Shown here: piece after piece, positions 8,606 to 15,786 of the stretch
Numbering within the stretch: the first letter of the stretch is position 1
Layout: each line of letters starts with the position of its first letter
Source of the DNA: Bordetella parapertussis
GTDB lineage: Bacteria; Pseudomonadota; Gammaproteobacteria; Burkholderiales; Burkholderiaceae_B
Length of the DNA: 16,250 nucleotides
Reading direction: 5' to 3'
Assembly (NCBI GenBank): GCA_945868195.1
Contig: CAMBLP010000035.1
Coordinates: 1 to 16,250 of the forward strand
Made by a program: the position numbers and the translations under genes
Notes under the pieces: generated by a model
Told to the model about the DNA's origin: nothing
Databases searched by the model: none
What the model saw: only the letters and a program-made list of their open reading frames with translations

Positions 8606-10591
8606 ATGCACGAACCTACGATTTCAGAGCTTTTCTCCCTTGATGGTCCACTAGCCGCGATGTCCCCTGGCTTTCGTGTTCGGCCGTCTCAGATCGAGCT
8701 GGCTCAGGCTGTCGAGCGCACGATTGCCGAACGCTCAACCTTGGTTGCTGAGGCCGGTACCGGTACAGGTAAGACATGGGCGTATTTAGTCCCCGCTTTG
8801 CTTGGGGGCGGAAAGGTATTGGTTTCGACGGGTACCCGCACGCTCCAAGATCAGCTGTTCTCACGCGACTTGCCCAGAGTACGTGAGGCCTTAAGCTTGC
8901 CGGCATCGATCGCCTTGTTAAAAGGACGCGGCAATTATGTTTGTCACTACCACCTTGAGCGCTTGCAAGGCGAGGATCGTGCGCTGCATTCGCGGGCGGA
9001 GGTCCAACAGTTACGACATATTCAAACATTTTCTCAGCAAAGCAATACCGGTGATCGCTCGGATCTGCCGTCTGTTCCCGAAGACGCTGAGATCTGGCAG
9101 CGCGTCACCTCCACGCGCGAAAATTGTCTCGGTCAGGACTGCCCCAACGTACGGGACTGTTTTGTATTAAAGGCCCGTCGTCAAGCTCAAGAAGCCGATG
9201 TCGTTGTCATTAATCACGCGCTTTTTATGGCGGACTTAATGTTGCGTGACGAGGGTATTACGGATTTGTTACCCGCTGCAGATACGGTCATTTTTGATGA
9301 GGCGCATCAGCTGCCCGATACGGCAACGCGGTTTCTTGGGACAAGTGTCTCCACGCATCAGTTACTAGATCTAGCTAAATTGGTCGAAATCGCAGGTTTG
9401 GCACATGCGCGTGAACTCACCAATTGGTCTGAGCAGGCGCGTCGTATCGAGCACGCGACCAAGGAGCTCCGGCTGAGTTGCGCCGCTCTCGAAAAGCTAC
9501 CATCGCGCCGTGTGACGTTCGAGGCTTTTCCGAAGCCCGAGGGTTTTGATGCGGCACGCGAGGTGTTGCAAACCGCGCTTGATGAAATCGCAAGCTTGTT
9601 ATCCAGTGTTGAGGAAAAACATCCGGATTTGGCCGCTGCCGCCCGAAGTGCTCATGAGATCGCAGAACGTCTATCACAATGGGGTAAACCGACACGCTCA
9701 AGCCACGTGCCAGTCGAAGACAACCAGCAGGTTGTGCGTTGGGTCGAGCTCGGCCTGCATCATGTTCGCTTGCATGCCGCACCCTTGTCGGTAGCTGAGG
9801 CCTTTTCGCGTTACAGGCAGGGAGGTCAAGCTTGGGTATTCACCTCTGCGACGCTGTCCGTGCATGGAGATTTTTCTCACTTTACGTCACGTTTAGGACT
9901 TGAAAAGGCGGAGACCTTGCGCATGGAGTCGCCGTTCGACTATGCCAATCAGGCTCTTTTATTCGTGCCCAGAACACTGCCTGCGCCGCAGTCCCCTGAG
10001 TTTTTGCCTGCTTTTGTCGAGACGCTCATGCCGCTTATTCAGGCGAGTCAAGGTGGTGCGCTGGTTTTATGTACCACCTTGCGTGCTGTGGAGAGGGTGG
10101 CCGGACTGTTAGCCGATGCTTATGATCAGTTGGGCTTGACTTGGCCGATCATGCGTCAGGGCAATGGGACGCGCCGAGATTTACTGGAGCGTTTCCGAAT
10201 CCTCGATCACGCAGTCCTAGTGGGCAGTGCCAGTTTTTGGGAAGGGATTGATGTCGCGGGTGATCGCTTAACCTTGGTTGCGATTGACAAGCTCCCCTTT
10301 GCGCCGCCCGATGACCCTGTGCTCGAGGCGCGCTTAAAGGCCTGTCGCAGCCGCGGCGGCAATCCTTTTATGGAATATCAGCTTCCTGAGGCAGCCATTG
10401 CGCTCAAGCAGGGTGCGGGTCGGCTCATACGCACGGAGACGGATTGGGGCGTATTAATGGTGGGCGACACCCGGCTTGTGGACAAACCTTATGGTAAGCA
10501 ACTTTGGCGAGGTTTACCGCCATTTGCGAGAACACGCGACGTTCAAGAGGCCGTCGCTTTTTATCAACGTCACAACGCATCTTCGGTTTGA
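8606..10591 (+). CDS. yoaA: YoaA-like ATP-dependent DNA helicase (XPD/DinG family, 4Fe-4S)
   Basis: This is a superfamily 2 iron-sulfur helicase expected to unwind DNA 5'-3' in repair. In E. coli YoaA pairs with the polymerase chi subunit HolC, which is family knowledge only. The 661 residues show Walker [10 protein letters not shown] at 49-57 and motif Ia [12 protein letters not shown] at 73-84. Four cysteines fit a 4Fe-4S cluster: C113, then C174, C179 and C185 in [14 protein letters not shown]. The DEAH box is at 231-234 in [11 protein letters not shown]. Motif III is FTSATLSV at 412-419, with SFWEGIDV at 543-550 and motif [11 protein letters not shown] at 602-610. Length and the [14 protein letters not shown] and FTSATLSV blocks favour YoaA (about 636 aa) over DinG (about 716 aa). 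The ATG at 8606 was chosen because the residues after it ([10 protein letters not shown]) begin the conserved part. The frame is open upstream to a TTG at 8519, and an ATG at 8555 is the main alternative. Confidence 0.92.
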   Translation: MHEPTISELFSLDGPLAAMSPGFRVRPSQIELAQAVERTIAERSTLVAEAGTGTGKTWAYLVPALLGGGKVLVSTGTRTLQDQLFSRDLPRVREALSLPASIALLKGRGNYVCHYHLERLQGEDRALHSRAEVQQLRHIQTFSQQSNTGDRSDLPSVPEDAEIWQRVTSTRENCLGQDCPNVRDCFVLKARRQAQEADVVVINHALFMADLMLRDEGITDLLPAADTVIFDEAHQLPDTATRFLGTSVSTHQLLDLAKLVEIAGLAHARELTNWSEQARRIEHATKELRLSCAALEKLPSRRVTFEAFPKPEGFDAAREVLQTALDEIASLLSSVEEKHPDLAAAARSAHEIAERLSQWGKPTRSSHVPVEDNQQVVRWVELGLHHVRLHAAPLSVAEAFSRYRQGGQAWVFTSATLSVHGDFSHFTSRLGLEKAETLRMESPFDYANQALLFVPRTLPAPQSPEFLPAFVETLMPLIQASQGGALVLCTTLRAVERVAGLLADAYDQLGLTWPIMRQGNGTRRDLLERFRILDHAVLVGSASFWEGIDVAGDRLTLVAIDKLPFAPPDDPVLEARLKACRSRGGNPFMEYQLPEAAIALKQGAGRLIRTETDWGVLMVGDTRLVDKPYGKQLWRGLPPFARTRDVQEAVAFYQRHNASSV

Positions 10592-10600
10592 AGGTGCGTC

Positions 10601-10616
10601 TTTAGAACTTTAGAAC
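10601..10616. repeat. Tandem 8-bp duplication across the bamD stop codon
   Basis: TTTAGAAC occurs twice, head to tail, at 10601-10608 and 10609-10616. The bamD stop codon (complement of TTA at 10610-10612) lies in the second copy. The repeat fills most of the 18-bp gap between the convergent helicase and bamD genes. It looks like a small slippage duplication; no function is evident. Confidence 0.6.
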
Positions 10617-11458
10617 AGTCGTAGCGGATTCCAGGCACTGTACTTGTTGGGGAAACCTTTACTAATGAGCGTGGTGTTGGGGAAGTTTTGCAGCAACACG
10701 CGTTCGGAGTCGTTGCGCAAATCTGTCATACCAAGTTTTTCATACGACATCATCATGATGTAGAGGGCTGCCTCCGAGGCGGGCACACCTTGGTAGTCGG
10801 TAATGACGCTTTGAGCGCGATTGATGGCCGCCACGTAGGCGTAACGATCATAATAAAAACGTGCAATGGCTAACTCGTTATCAGCCATGGTGTTCACCAG
10901 CCAGCTTAAACGCTTGCGGGCATCAGGCGTGTAACGACTGTCCGGAAACTGCTGGATGAGTTCGCTAAACGCCGCAAAGGACTGACGCAGGGCTCGGACG
11001 TCTCGCTCGCCGGGGTTTTGACGCGTCAAGCTCGAAAAAATAGCGCTGGGTGGCGTGAAGTTCACCAACCCTTTGAGATAGAGAACATAGTCCATCAAGG
11101 GGTTGCCAGGATATTGCTGCTGAAACCGGTTGAGAGTCGCAAGGGCAAGCTCGGGCTCTTTGTCTTTCCATTGACAATAGGCCAGGTTGATCTGAGCCTG
11201 CTGGGCGTAAACGCCAAACGGAAAGCGAGCCACGACCGCGGCGAATCTCTCTTTTGCGATGCTCCAGCTGGCGGAATTCATTTCAGTTTTGCCGTCTTGA
11301 AAGAGTCTTTCTGCATTCCAGTTGGCCGTTGGGTCGTATTCTGGCGCTTTGGTGCCACAGCCAGCGATCAGCGCAAGCACGGCAAGCATCAATAAAATCC
11401 GGCTGGCGAGCTGACCCAGCGGTGGAACAGAGAGAAAAGAAATGGTGGTGCTACTCAT
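10610..11458 (-). CDS. bamD: Outer membrane protein assembly factor BamD (ComL lipoprotein)
   Basis: BamD is the essential lipoprotein partner of BamA in the complex that folds beta-barrel proteins into the outer membrane; the Neisseria homologue is ComL. The product is 282 aa from the ATG at 11458. A lipoprotein signal sequence is visible: R20, a hydrophobic run LLMLAVLAL, then the lipobox LIAGC with the lipidated cysteine at C34. The rest is helical tetratricopeptide-like repeat sequence with family landmarks: AERLFQDGKTEM, RFPFGVYAQQAQINLAYCQWK, PGERDVRALRQSFAAFSELI and FPDSRYTPDARKRL. A GTG at 11461 is directly upstream and has slightly better spacing (7 versus 10 nt) from the AGGA ribosome site, so the start may be one codon longer. 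The N-region before the hydrophobic core is longer than usual for this family. bamD diverges from rluD, as in E. coli. Confidence 0.94.
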   Translation of the reverse strand: MSSTTISFLSVPPLGQLASRILLMLAVLALIAGCGTKAPEYDPTANWNAERLFQDGKTEMNSASWSIAKERFAAVVARFPFGVYAQQAQINLAYCQWKDKEPELALATLNRFQQQYPGNPLMDYVLYLKGLVNFTPPSAIFSSLTRQNPGERDVRALRQSFAAFSELIQQFPDSRYTPDARKRLSWLVNTMADNELAIARFYYDRYAYVAAINRAQSVITDYQGVPASEAALYIMMMSYEKLGMTDLRNDSERVLLQNFPNTTLISKGFPNKYSAWNPLRLF

Positions 11459-11471
11459 CACGAGATGATCC

Positions 11472-11501
11472 TTGGTGTTAGCATTCTTTACTGATTATAA
11501 G
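11472..11501 (+). promoter_or_regulatory. Possible rluD promoter sharing the same AT core
   Basis: TATAAG at 11496-11501 reads as a -10 box on the plus strand, with TTGGTG at 11472-11477 as a partial -35 box 18 bp away. It overlaps the bamD -10 box because TTATAA is palindromic. The -10 is only about 10 nt from the rluD ATG, so the transcript would be leaderless or nearly so, which weakens the call. Confidence 0.3.
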
Positions 11502-11522
11502 ACGAGTCCAAATGCCTGATAA
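11494..11522 (-). promoter_or_regulatory. Candidate sigma70-type promoter for bamD
   Basis: On the minus strand a perfect TATAAT (11499-11494) is preceded, across a 17-bp spacer, by TTATCA (11522-11517), which matches four of six -35 bases. Transcription would begin near 11487 and give a leader of about 29 nt containing the AGGA ribosome binding site. The -35 box lies inside the first codons of rluD. This is the best promoter match in the window. Confidence 0.6.
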
Positions 11523-12471
11523 CCCTATTTCTGAAGAAGTCTTGTCGGACGATGAGCCGCAGACCTTTCTGGTGACCGACGAGATGCCGCTAGAGCGTCT
11601 GGACAAAGCCCTCGCCCAACTTATACCTCAACACTCGCGCAGTCGCATACAGACCTGGATCGAGCTTGGGCACGTGCTGGTCAACGGGCAGATTGCCCGC
11701 GTGCGACAGACACTCCGGGAGGACGATGTCATCACGGTGTATGAGCAGCCATCCCCTGAGGACGGGGCGTTTAAACCTGAGCCCATTGAGTTTGAGGTGT
11801 TGGGCGAAAGTCCCAATTGGATCGTCGTGAACAAGCCGGTCGGGCTGGTGACCCATCCAGGGGCGGGTAATTGGAGCGGGACGCTTTTGAACGGCTTGTT
11901 GTACCGCTATCCTGAGTTGGCGCACGTGGCTAGAGCAGGGATTGTGCATCGCCTCGACAAGGATACCTCTGGTTTGCTGGTGGTGGCTCGAAACGAAGTT
12001 GCTCAAACGCATCTCGTGCGACAGTTACAGGCAAGGTCCATGGGACGGGAGTATTTGGCCTTGGCGCACGGGCGCATGCTGGGCACAGGGACGGTGGACC
12101 GTCCGATTGGACGGGACCCCAGGGTGCCGGTCAGAATGGCGGTAGAGCGCCCGAGCGCCCCCAAAGCGGCAGTGACCCATTACGAGTTGATGCGTGTGGG
12201 TGAGTATCACGGCTCCAATATTTCTCAAGTACGTTGTCGTTTGGAAACGGGACGGACGCATCAAATTCGTGTCCATTTGGCCAGTCTGGGTCACCCCTTG
12301 CTGGGGGATACACAGTATGGCGGCCGGATATTGGGCGATGCGAGTCGTCAAATGCTCCACGCCTACCAGATTCGGTTCGAAGACCCAGGCCAAGAAGGCG
12401 AAGAGGTGAGCTTTACCGCTCCGCCAGCGCAAGATCTTTTACGCGTTCAAGAACATATTCTATGGAAATAA
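11512..12471 (+). CDS. rluD: 23S rRNA pseudouridine synthase RluD family
   Basis: RluD converts uridines 1911, 1915 and 1917 in helix 69 of 23S rRNA to pseudouridine and supports ribosome assembly; the exact positions are inferred from the E. coli enzyme. The 319 residues start with a short acidic leader. An S4 RNA-binding domain follows at about 27-75 (RLDKALAQLIPQHSRSRIQTWIE, GHVLVNG). The RluA-type catalytic domain carries HRLDKDTSGLLVVA at 146-159, where D149 is the catalytic aspartate. Later landmarks are the LETGRTHQIRVH block and GHPLLGDTQYG. The ATG at 11512 has only a weak purine-rich site upstream. Context supports RluD rather than RluC or RluA, because bamD diverges from it and pgeF follows, the same order as E. 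coli bamD-rluD-pgeF. Its last 10 bases overlap pgeF. Confidence 0.94.
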   Translation: MPDNPISEEVLSDDEPQTFLVTDEMPLERLDKALAQLIPQHSRSRIQTWIELGHVLVNGQIARVRQTLREDDVITVYEQPSPEDGAFKPEPIEFEVLGESPNWIVVNKPVGLVTHPGAGNWSGTLLNGLLYRYPELAHVARAGIVHRLDKDTSGLLVVARNEVAQTHLVRQLQARSMGREYLALAHGRMLGTGTVDRPIGRDPRVPVRMAVERPSAPKAAVTHYELMRVGEYHGSNISQVRCRLETGRTHQIRVHLASLGHPLLGDTQYGGRILGDASRQMLHAYQIRFEDPGQEGEEVSFTAPPAQDLLRVQEHILWK

Positions 12472-13253
12472 ACGGCGAAATCCCTTTCCCTGTTGTGCGA
12501 CCCCAATTCGCGTGGTCAGGCGTGCAAGCGTTTTGCACCACCCGAGTCGGCGGAGTGGGGAAAGCACCTTATGACACGTTTAATCTCGGCCTGGGCGCTG
12601 GTGATGAGCCGCAGACTGTATTGGCAAATAGGCGCTTACTTGGTCGTTTCGTGCCTTCCCAGCCCGCCTGGCTCAAGCAAGTGCATGGTGTTCGGGTCGT
12701 TGACGCGGATGATGTGAAAACATTTCTCGATGCGTCTGAGCCACCAGAAGCGGATGCATCGGTCACAATCTGCTTTGATCGTGTGCTGGCCGTGCTGACC
12801 GCGGATTGTTTATCTGTGGTGTTATCTGACCGGAATGGGACTGTCTTGGGCGCGGCACATGCGGGCTGGAAAGGGCTGGCCGCAGGTGTTTTGGAGCAAA
12901 CTTTGATACTGATGCGTCACAAACAGCCCTTGGCGAATGGGTGGCGTGCGTGGATTGGGCCCGGCATCGGTGCGGCGTCCTTTCAAGTTGGGGCAGACGT
13001 ATGCGAGGCGTTTGCGGCAGAGCTTGCGGCTCAACCGCAGCTCTGTTTCCCTGATCCTGCTGAGCCAGAGCGCTGGCGGCTTGATTTGGCGGGACTCGCA
13101 CAATATCGTCTCGAAAAAATAGGGGTGACGGAGGTCGAACTCAGTCAGCAGTGCACCGTTACAAATCCTAAGCAATTCTTTTCATATCGCAGGGATCGTC
13201 AAACGGGAAGAATGGCGACCTTGGCCTGGCTGTCTTGCGCCCGTTTCCCCTGA
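12462..13253 (+). CDS. pgeF: Peptidoglycan editing factor PgeF (YfiH, multicopper oxidase/laccase-like domain)
   Basis: PgeF is a cytoplasmic quality-control enzyme of cell-wall synthesis. In E. coli it removes wrongly added L-Ser from UDP-MurNAc precursors; other family members have been reported with purine nucleoside or laccase-like activity. The 263 residues show the conserved metal-site residues: H75 in LKQVHG, C116 in LTADCLSVV and H133 in GAAHAGWKG. IGPGIGAASFQVG near 165-177 and the C-terminal FFSYRRDRQTGRMATLAW block are also typical. The ATG at 12462 was chosen because conserved sequence begins there. The frame is open far upstream inside rluD, but those residues are an rluD shadow. 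The 10-bp overlap with rluD suggests translational coupling. The stop TGA is followed immediately by the TTG proposed as the phaC start. Confidence 0.93.
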   Translation: MEINGEIPFPVVRPQFAWSGVQAFCTTRVGGVGKAPYDTFNLGLGAGDEPQTVLANRRLLGRFVPSQPAWLKQVHGVRVVDADDVKTFLDASEPPEADASVTICFDRVLAVLTADCLSVVLSDRNGTVLGAAHAGWKGLAAGVLEQTLILMRHKQPLANGWRAWIGPGIGAASFQVGADVCEAFAAELAAQPQLCFPDPAEPERWRLDLAGLAQYRLEKIGVTEVELSQQCTVTNPKQFFSYRRDRQTGRMATLAWLSCARFP

Positions 13254-14936
13254 TTGACAATATTTGCATTGCAGCGCACGATTGAGCCGCTGCGTGCTTA
13301 TAAAGGTCTCGATTTGAATTTCCCTTTCCCCGATGGTTGGGCTCCACCAGCCGGTATTTCGCCCGAAGATCTCGTCAAGATTCAGCATGATTTTCTCGAA
13401 GGGTGGCAACGCATTGCCACCGATGCCGCCGATGGCCATTTGACGGCTCTCAAGGACCGACGTTTTGCGGCACCTGCTTGGGAAGGGAGTCCACCGCATT
13501 TGCTGATGGCGCATTTGTATTTACTTTCAGCCGAAGCGATGAGCCGTATGGTGTCGGTTTCTACCGCAGCCCCGGAGGTTAAAAACCGGTTAGAGTTTTC
13601 AATCAGTCAATGGCTCGATGCGTTGTCTCCCGCTAATTTCTTGGTGACGAATCCCGAGGCACAAGCCGCGCTTGTAGAATCGGGGGGCGAGACTCTGATG
13701 GCGGGGATGCAAAACCTTTTGTCTGATTTGCAAAAAGGTCGCATCACTCAATCTGATGAATCTAAATTCCAGATTGGCGTGAATGTTGCGACCACCGCGG
13801 GCGCCGTGGTGTTTGAAAACCCTTTCTTTCAACTGATTCAATACGCGCCTGCAACGGCTTCGGTCTTTCAAAAGCCCATTTTGTTGGTGCCGCCGTGCAT
13901 CAATAAATTTTATATTCTCGATCTACAGCCAGAAAATTCCTTCGTTCGTTATCTTGTACAGGAAGGATTCTCGGTATTTTTGATGTCGTGGCGTAATCCT
14001 TTGGTCGAAGAAGCCGATGGTATGGAAAAGGCCACGTGGGATGACTATCTTGAGCACGGGGTGCTCAAGGCGATCGAGGTCACTCAGGCCGTCTCTAAAC
14101 AGAAACAAATCAATGCGCTTGGGTTTTGTGTGGGCGGCACAATGTTGGCCACCGCGCTTGCTGTTGCGGCGGCGCGTGGCGACGAACCTGTGTCTGCGGT
14201 CACGATGTTGACGGCGATGATTGATTTCCACGATACCGGCACGATGGGTGTATTTGTTGACGAGCAACATGCGCGTCTACGCGAGCAGCAGATCGGTCAA
14301 GGCGGCTTCATGTCCGCGCGAGAGCTGGGTTCCACATTCTCTTTCCTGCGCCCCAATGAGCTGGTGTGGAATTATGTCGTCTCAAATTATTTAAAAGGCC
14401 AAACACCCGTCGCCTTTGATTTGCTTTTCTGGAATAGCGATGGGACGAATTTACCCGGCCCGTTTTTCACCTGGTATTTTCGCAATACCTATCTGGAAAA
14501 TAAGCTCTCTCAACCCAATGCACTGACTTGCTGTGGTGTGCCGATCGATATACGCAAAGTCAAGATTCCCGCATTTATTTATGCTTCGCGCGACGATCAC
14601 ATCGTGCCTTGGCGTTCTGCGTTTTCGACGCTTTCCTTGTTCGGTGGTGACAACACGTTTGTGCTTGGTGCTTCGGGGCATATTGCCGGCGTGATTAATC
14701 CGCCCGCAAAAAATAAGCGTAGTTTTTGGATAAGTGGAGCCAAGACGAATCACAACAATCCTGAGAAATGGGATCAACAGGCACTCGAACAGCCCGGTAG
14801 TTGGTGGCCAACCTGGACCCAGTGGCTCGGTCAATACAGTGGTAAGCGCATCCGCGCGCCTAAGTCTTTAGGCGGAAAGGATTTCAAGGTGCTTGAGGAT
14901 GCGCCAGGTGCGTATGTGAAAGTCAGGGCGGTTTAA
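13254..14936 (+). CDS. phaC: Class I poly(3-hydroxyalkanoate) synthase PhaC
   Basis: PhaC polymerises (R)-3-hydroxybutyryl-CoA into polyhydroxybutyrate on the surface of storage granules. The 560 residues show the lipase-like box GFCVGG at 290-295 with nucleophile C292, the catalytic D448 in SRDDHIVPW, and H476 in GASGHIAGVINPPAKNKRS. Spacing agrees with the Cupriavidus enzyme (C319, D480, H508). Family blocks SPANFLVTNPEAQ, PPCINKFYILDLQPE, FLMSWRNP and TFSFLRPNELVWNYVV are all present. A single gene of this length without phaE or phaR-type subunits means class I. The start is uncertain. The frame opens just after the pgeF TGA, the only candidates before conserved sequence are TTG at 13254 or 13269, neither has a good ribosome site, and no ATG occurs until about residue 85. 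The protein is about 30 residues shorter at the N-terminus than the 589-aa Cupriavidus enzyme, in a poorly conserved part. phaB follows after 42 bp. Confidence 0.95.
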   Translation: MTIFALQRTIEPLRAYKGLDLNFPFPDGWAPPAGISPEDLVKIQHDFLEGWQRIATDAADGHLTALKDRRFAAPAWEGSPPHLLMAHLYLLSAEAMSRMVSVSTAAPEVKNRLEFSISQWLDALSPANFLVTNPEAQAALVESGGETLMAGMQNLLSDLQKGRITQSDESKFQIGVNVATTAGAVVFENPFFQLIQYAPATASVFQKPILLVPPCINKFYILDLQPENSFVRYLVQEGFSVFLMSWRNPLVEEADGMEKATWDDYLEHGVLKAIEVTQAVSKQKQINALGFCVGGTMLATALAVAAARGDEPVSAVTMLTAMIDFHDTGTMGVFVDEQHARLREQQIGQGGFMSARELGSTFSFLRPNELVWNYVVSNYLKGQTPVAFDLLFWNSDGTNLPGPFFTWYFRNTYLENKLSQPNALTCCGVPIDIRKVKIPAFIYASRDDHIVPWRSAFSTLSLFGGDNTFVLGASGHIAGVINPPAKNKRSFWISGAKTNHNNPEKWDQQALEQPGSWWPTWTQWLGQYSGKRIRAPKSLGGKDFKVLEDAPGAYVKVRAV

Positions 14937-14966
14937 ATGTTAGTTCAACGTCGATGCAGGACAACC

Positions 14967-14971
14967 AGGAG
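14967..14971 (+). promoter_or_regulatory. Strong ribosome binding site of phaB
   Basis: AGGAG ends 7 nt before the ATG at 14979. It is the best Shine-Dalgarno in the window and fixes the phaB start. It contrasts with phaC just upstream, which has neither an ATG nor a clear ribosome site, so the reductase is probably translated more efficiently than the synthase from a shared mRNA. Confidence 0.7.
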
Positions 14972-14978
14972 ATAAAAC

Positions 14979-15716
14979 ATGAGTGCAAAAATTGCGTACG
15001 TCACGGGTGGTATGGGCGGCATTGGCACCGCGATTTGTCAGCGTCTGTCCAAAGATGGAATGAAAGTGATCGCTGGATGTGGTCCGAGTCGCGACTATCA
15101 GCAATGGATCGATGAGCAGACCGCGTTGGGCTACACTTTCTATGCCTCGGTGGGTAATGTGTCTGACTGGGGCTCTTGCGAGGCTGCATTTAAAAAAGTC
15201 GTGGCAGAGCATGGCCCAATCGATGTACTCGTCAACAATGCGGGTATTACCCGCGATGGCGTATTTCGTAAAATGACCTCTGATGATTGGCGCGCTGTCA
15301 TGGATACCAACTTGAACAGCCTGTTTAACGTCACCAAACAAGTGATTGACGGCATGGCTGATCGTGGATTTGGGCGTATTATTAACATCAGTTCCGTGAA
15401 CGGGCAGAAAGGCCAGTTTGGTCAATGCAATTATGCGACAGCCAAGGCTGCGATTCATGGTTTTACGATGTCGCTGGCGCTTGAGGTTGCAAGCAAGGGC
15501 GTAACGGTTAATACCGTGTCTCCGGGTTACATCGGCACAGATATGGTTCGTGCGATTCGTCCCGATGTGCTTGAGAAAATTATTGCGACCATTCCTGTCA
15601 AACGTCTTGGACGACCAGAGGAAATCGCTTCCATCATTGCGTGGATTGCGTCCGGGGAATCCGGGTTTTCGACTGGAGCAGACTTTTCGTTGAATGGCGG
15701 CCTACACATGGGTTGA
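14979..15716 (+). CDS. phbB: Acetoacetyl-CoA reductase (NADPH-dependent SDR)
   Basis: This enzyme reduces acetoacetyl-CoA to (R)-3-hydroxybutyryl-CoA, the direct substrate of PhaC. The 245 residues are a short-chain dehydrogenase. The nucleotide-binding TGGMGGIG is at 9-16, NNAG at 86-89, catalytic serine in NISSVNGQ (S138/S139), and the Y152/K156 pair in NYATAKAA. The sequence tracks the 246-aa Cupriavidus PhaB closely, including GITRDGVFRKMT, NVTKQVIDGMADRGFGRI and the C-terminal STGADFSLNGGLHMG. This separates it from the generic FabG reductases. The start ATG is set by AGGAG 7 nt upstream. It lies between phaC and phaR with no thiolase gene next to it, so acetoacetyl-CoA must be supplied by a phaA-type thiolase encoded elsewhere. 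It is also named phaB. Confidence 0.95.
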   Translation: MSAKIAYVTGGMGGIGTAICQRLSKDGMKVIAGCGPSRDYQQWIDEQTALGYTFYASVGNVSDWGSCEAAFKKVVAEHGPIDVLVNNAGITRDGVFRKMTSDDWRAVMDTNLNSLFNVTKQVIDGMADRGFGRIINISSVNGQKGQFGQCNYATAKAAIHGFTMSLALEVASKGVTVNTVSPGYIGTDMVRAIRPDVLEKIIATIPVKRLGRPEEIASIIAWIASGESGFSTGADFSLNGGLHMG

Positions 15717-15786
15717 GTTAGTGGGCAGCCTAAAAGATGAGTATTTAAGTTCAGTGGTTAAATAGATAATAGATTTGGGGACTGTA
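15717..15786 (+). promoter_or_regulatory. phaB-phaR intergenic region, possible phaR promoter
   Basis: This 70-bp gap is more AT-rich than its surroundings. GATAAT at 15765-15770 matches five of six -10 bases, but no good -35 box is present (TTTAAG at 15744-15749 would give a 15-bp spacer). A purine-rich GGGGA at 15777-15781 lies 5 nt before the phaR ATG and is the likely ribosome site. In other species PhaR binds near its own gene and near phasin genes, so an operator here is plausible but no distinct repeat stands out. Confidence 0.3.

Noticed and set aside
8616..9029. 137-aa minus-strand open frame, examined as a possible hidden gene
   Set aside because: It is opposite the Walker A and iron-sulfur region of the helicase and has no plausible motif or ribosome site.
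12234..12461. Possible 76-residue N-terminal extension of pgeF
   Set aside because: The extension is an alternative frame of the rluD catalytic region and is Arg/Ser/Pro-rich. PgeF similarity begins at the ATG at 12462.
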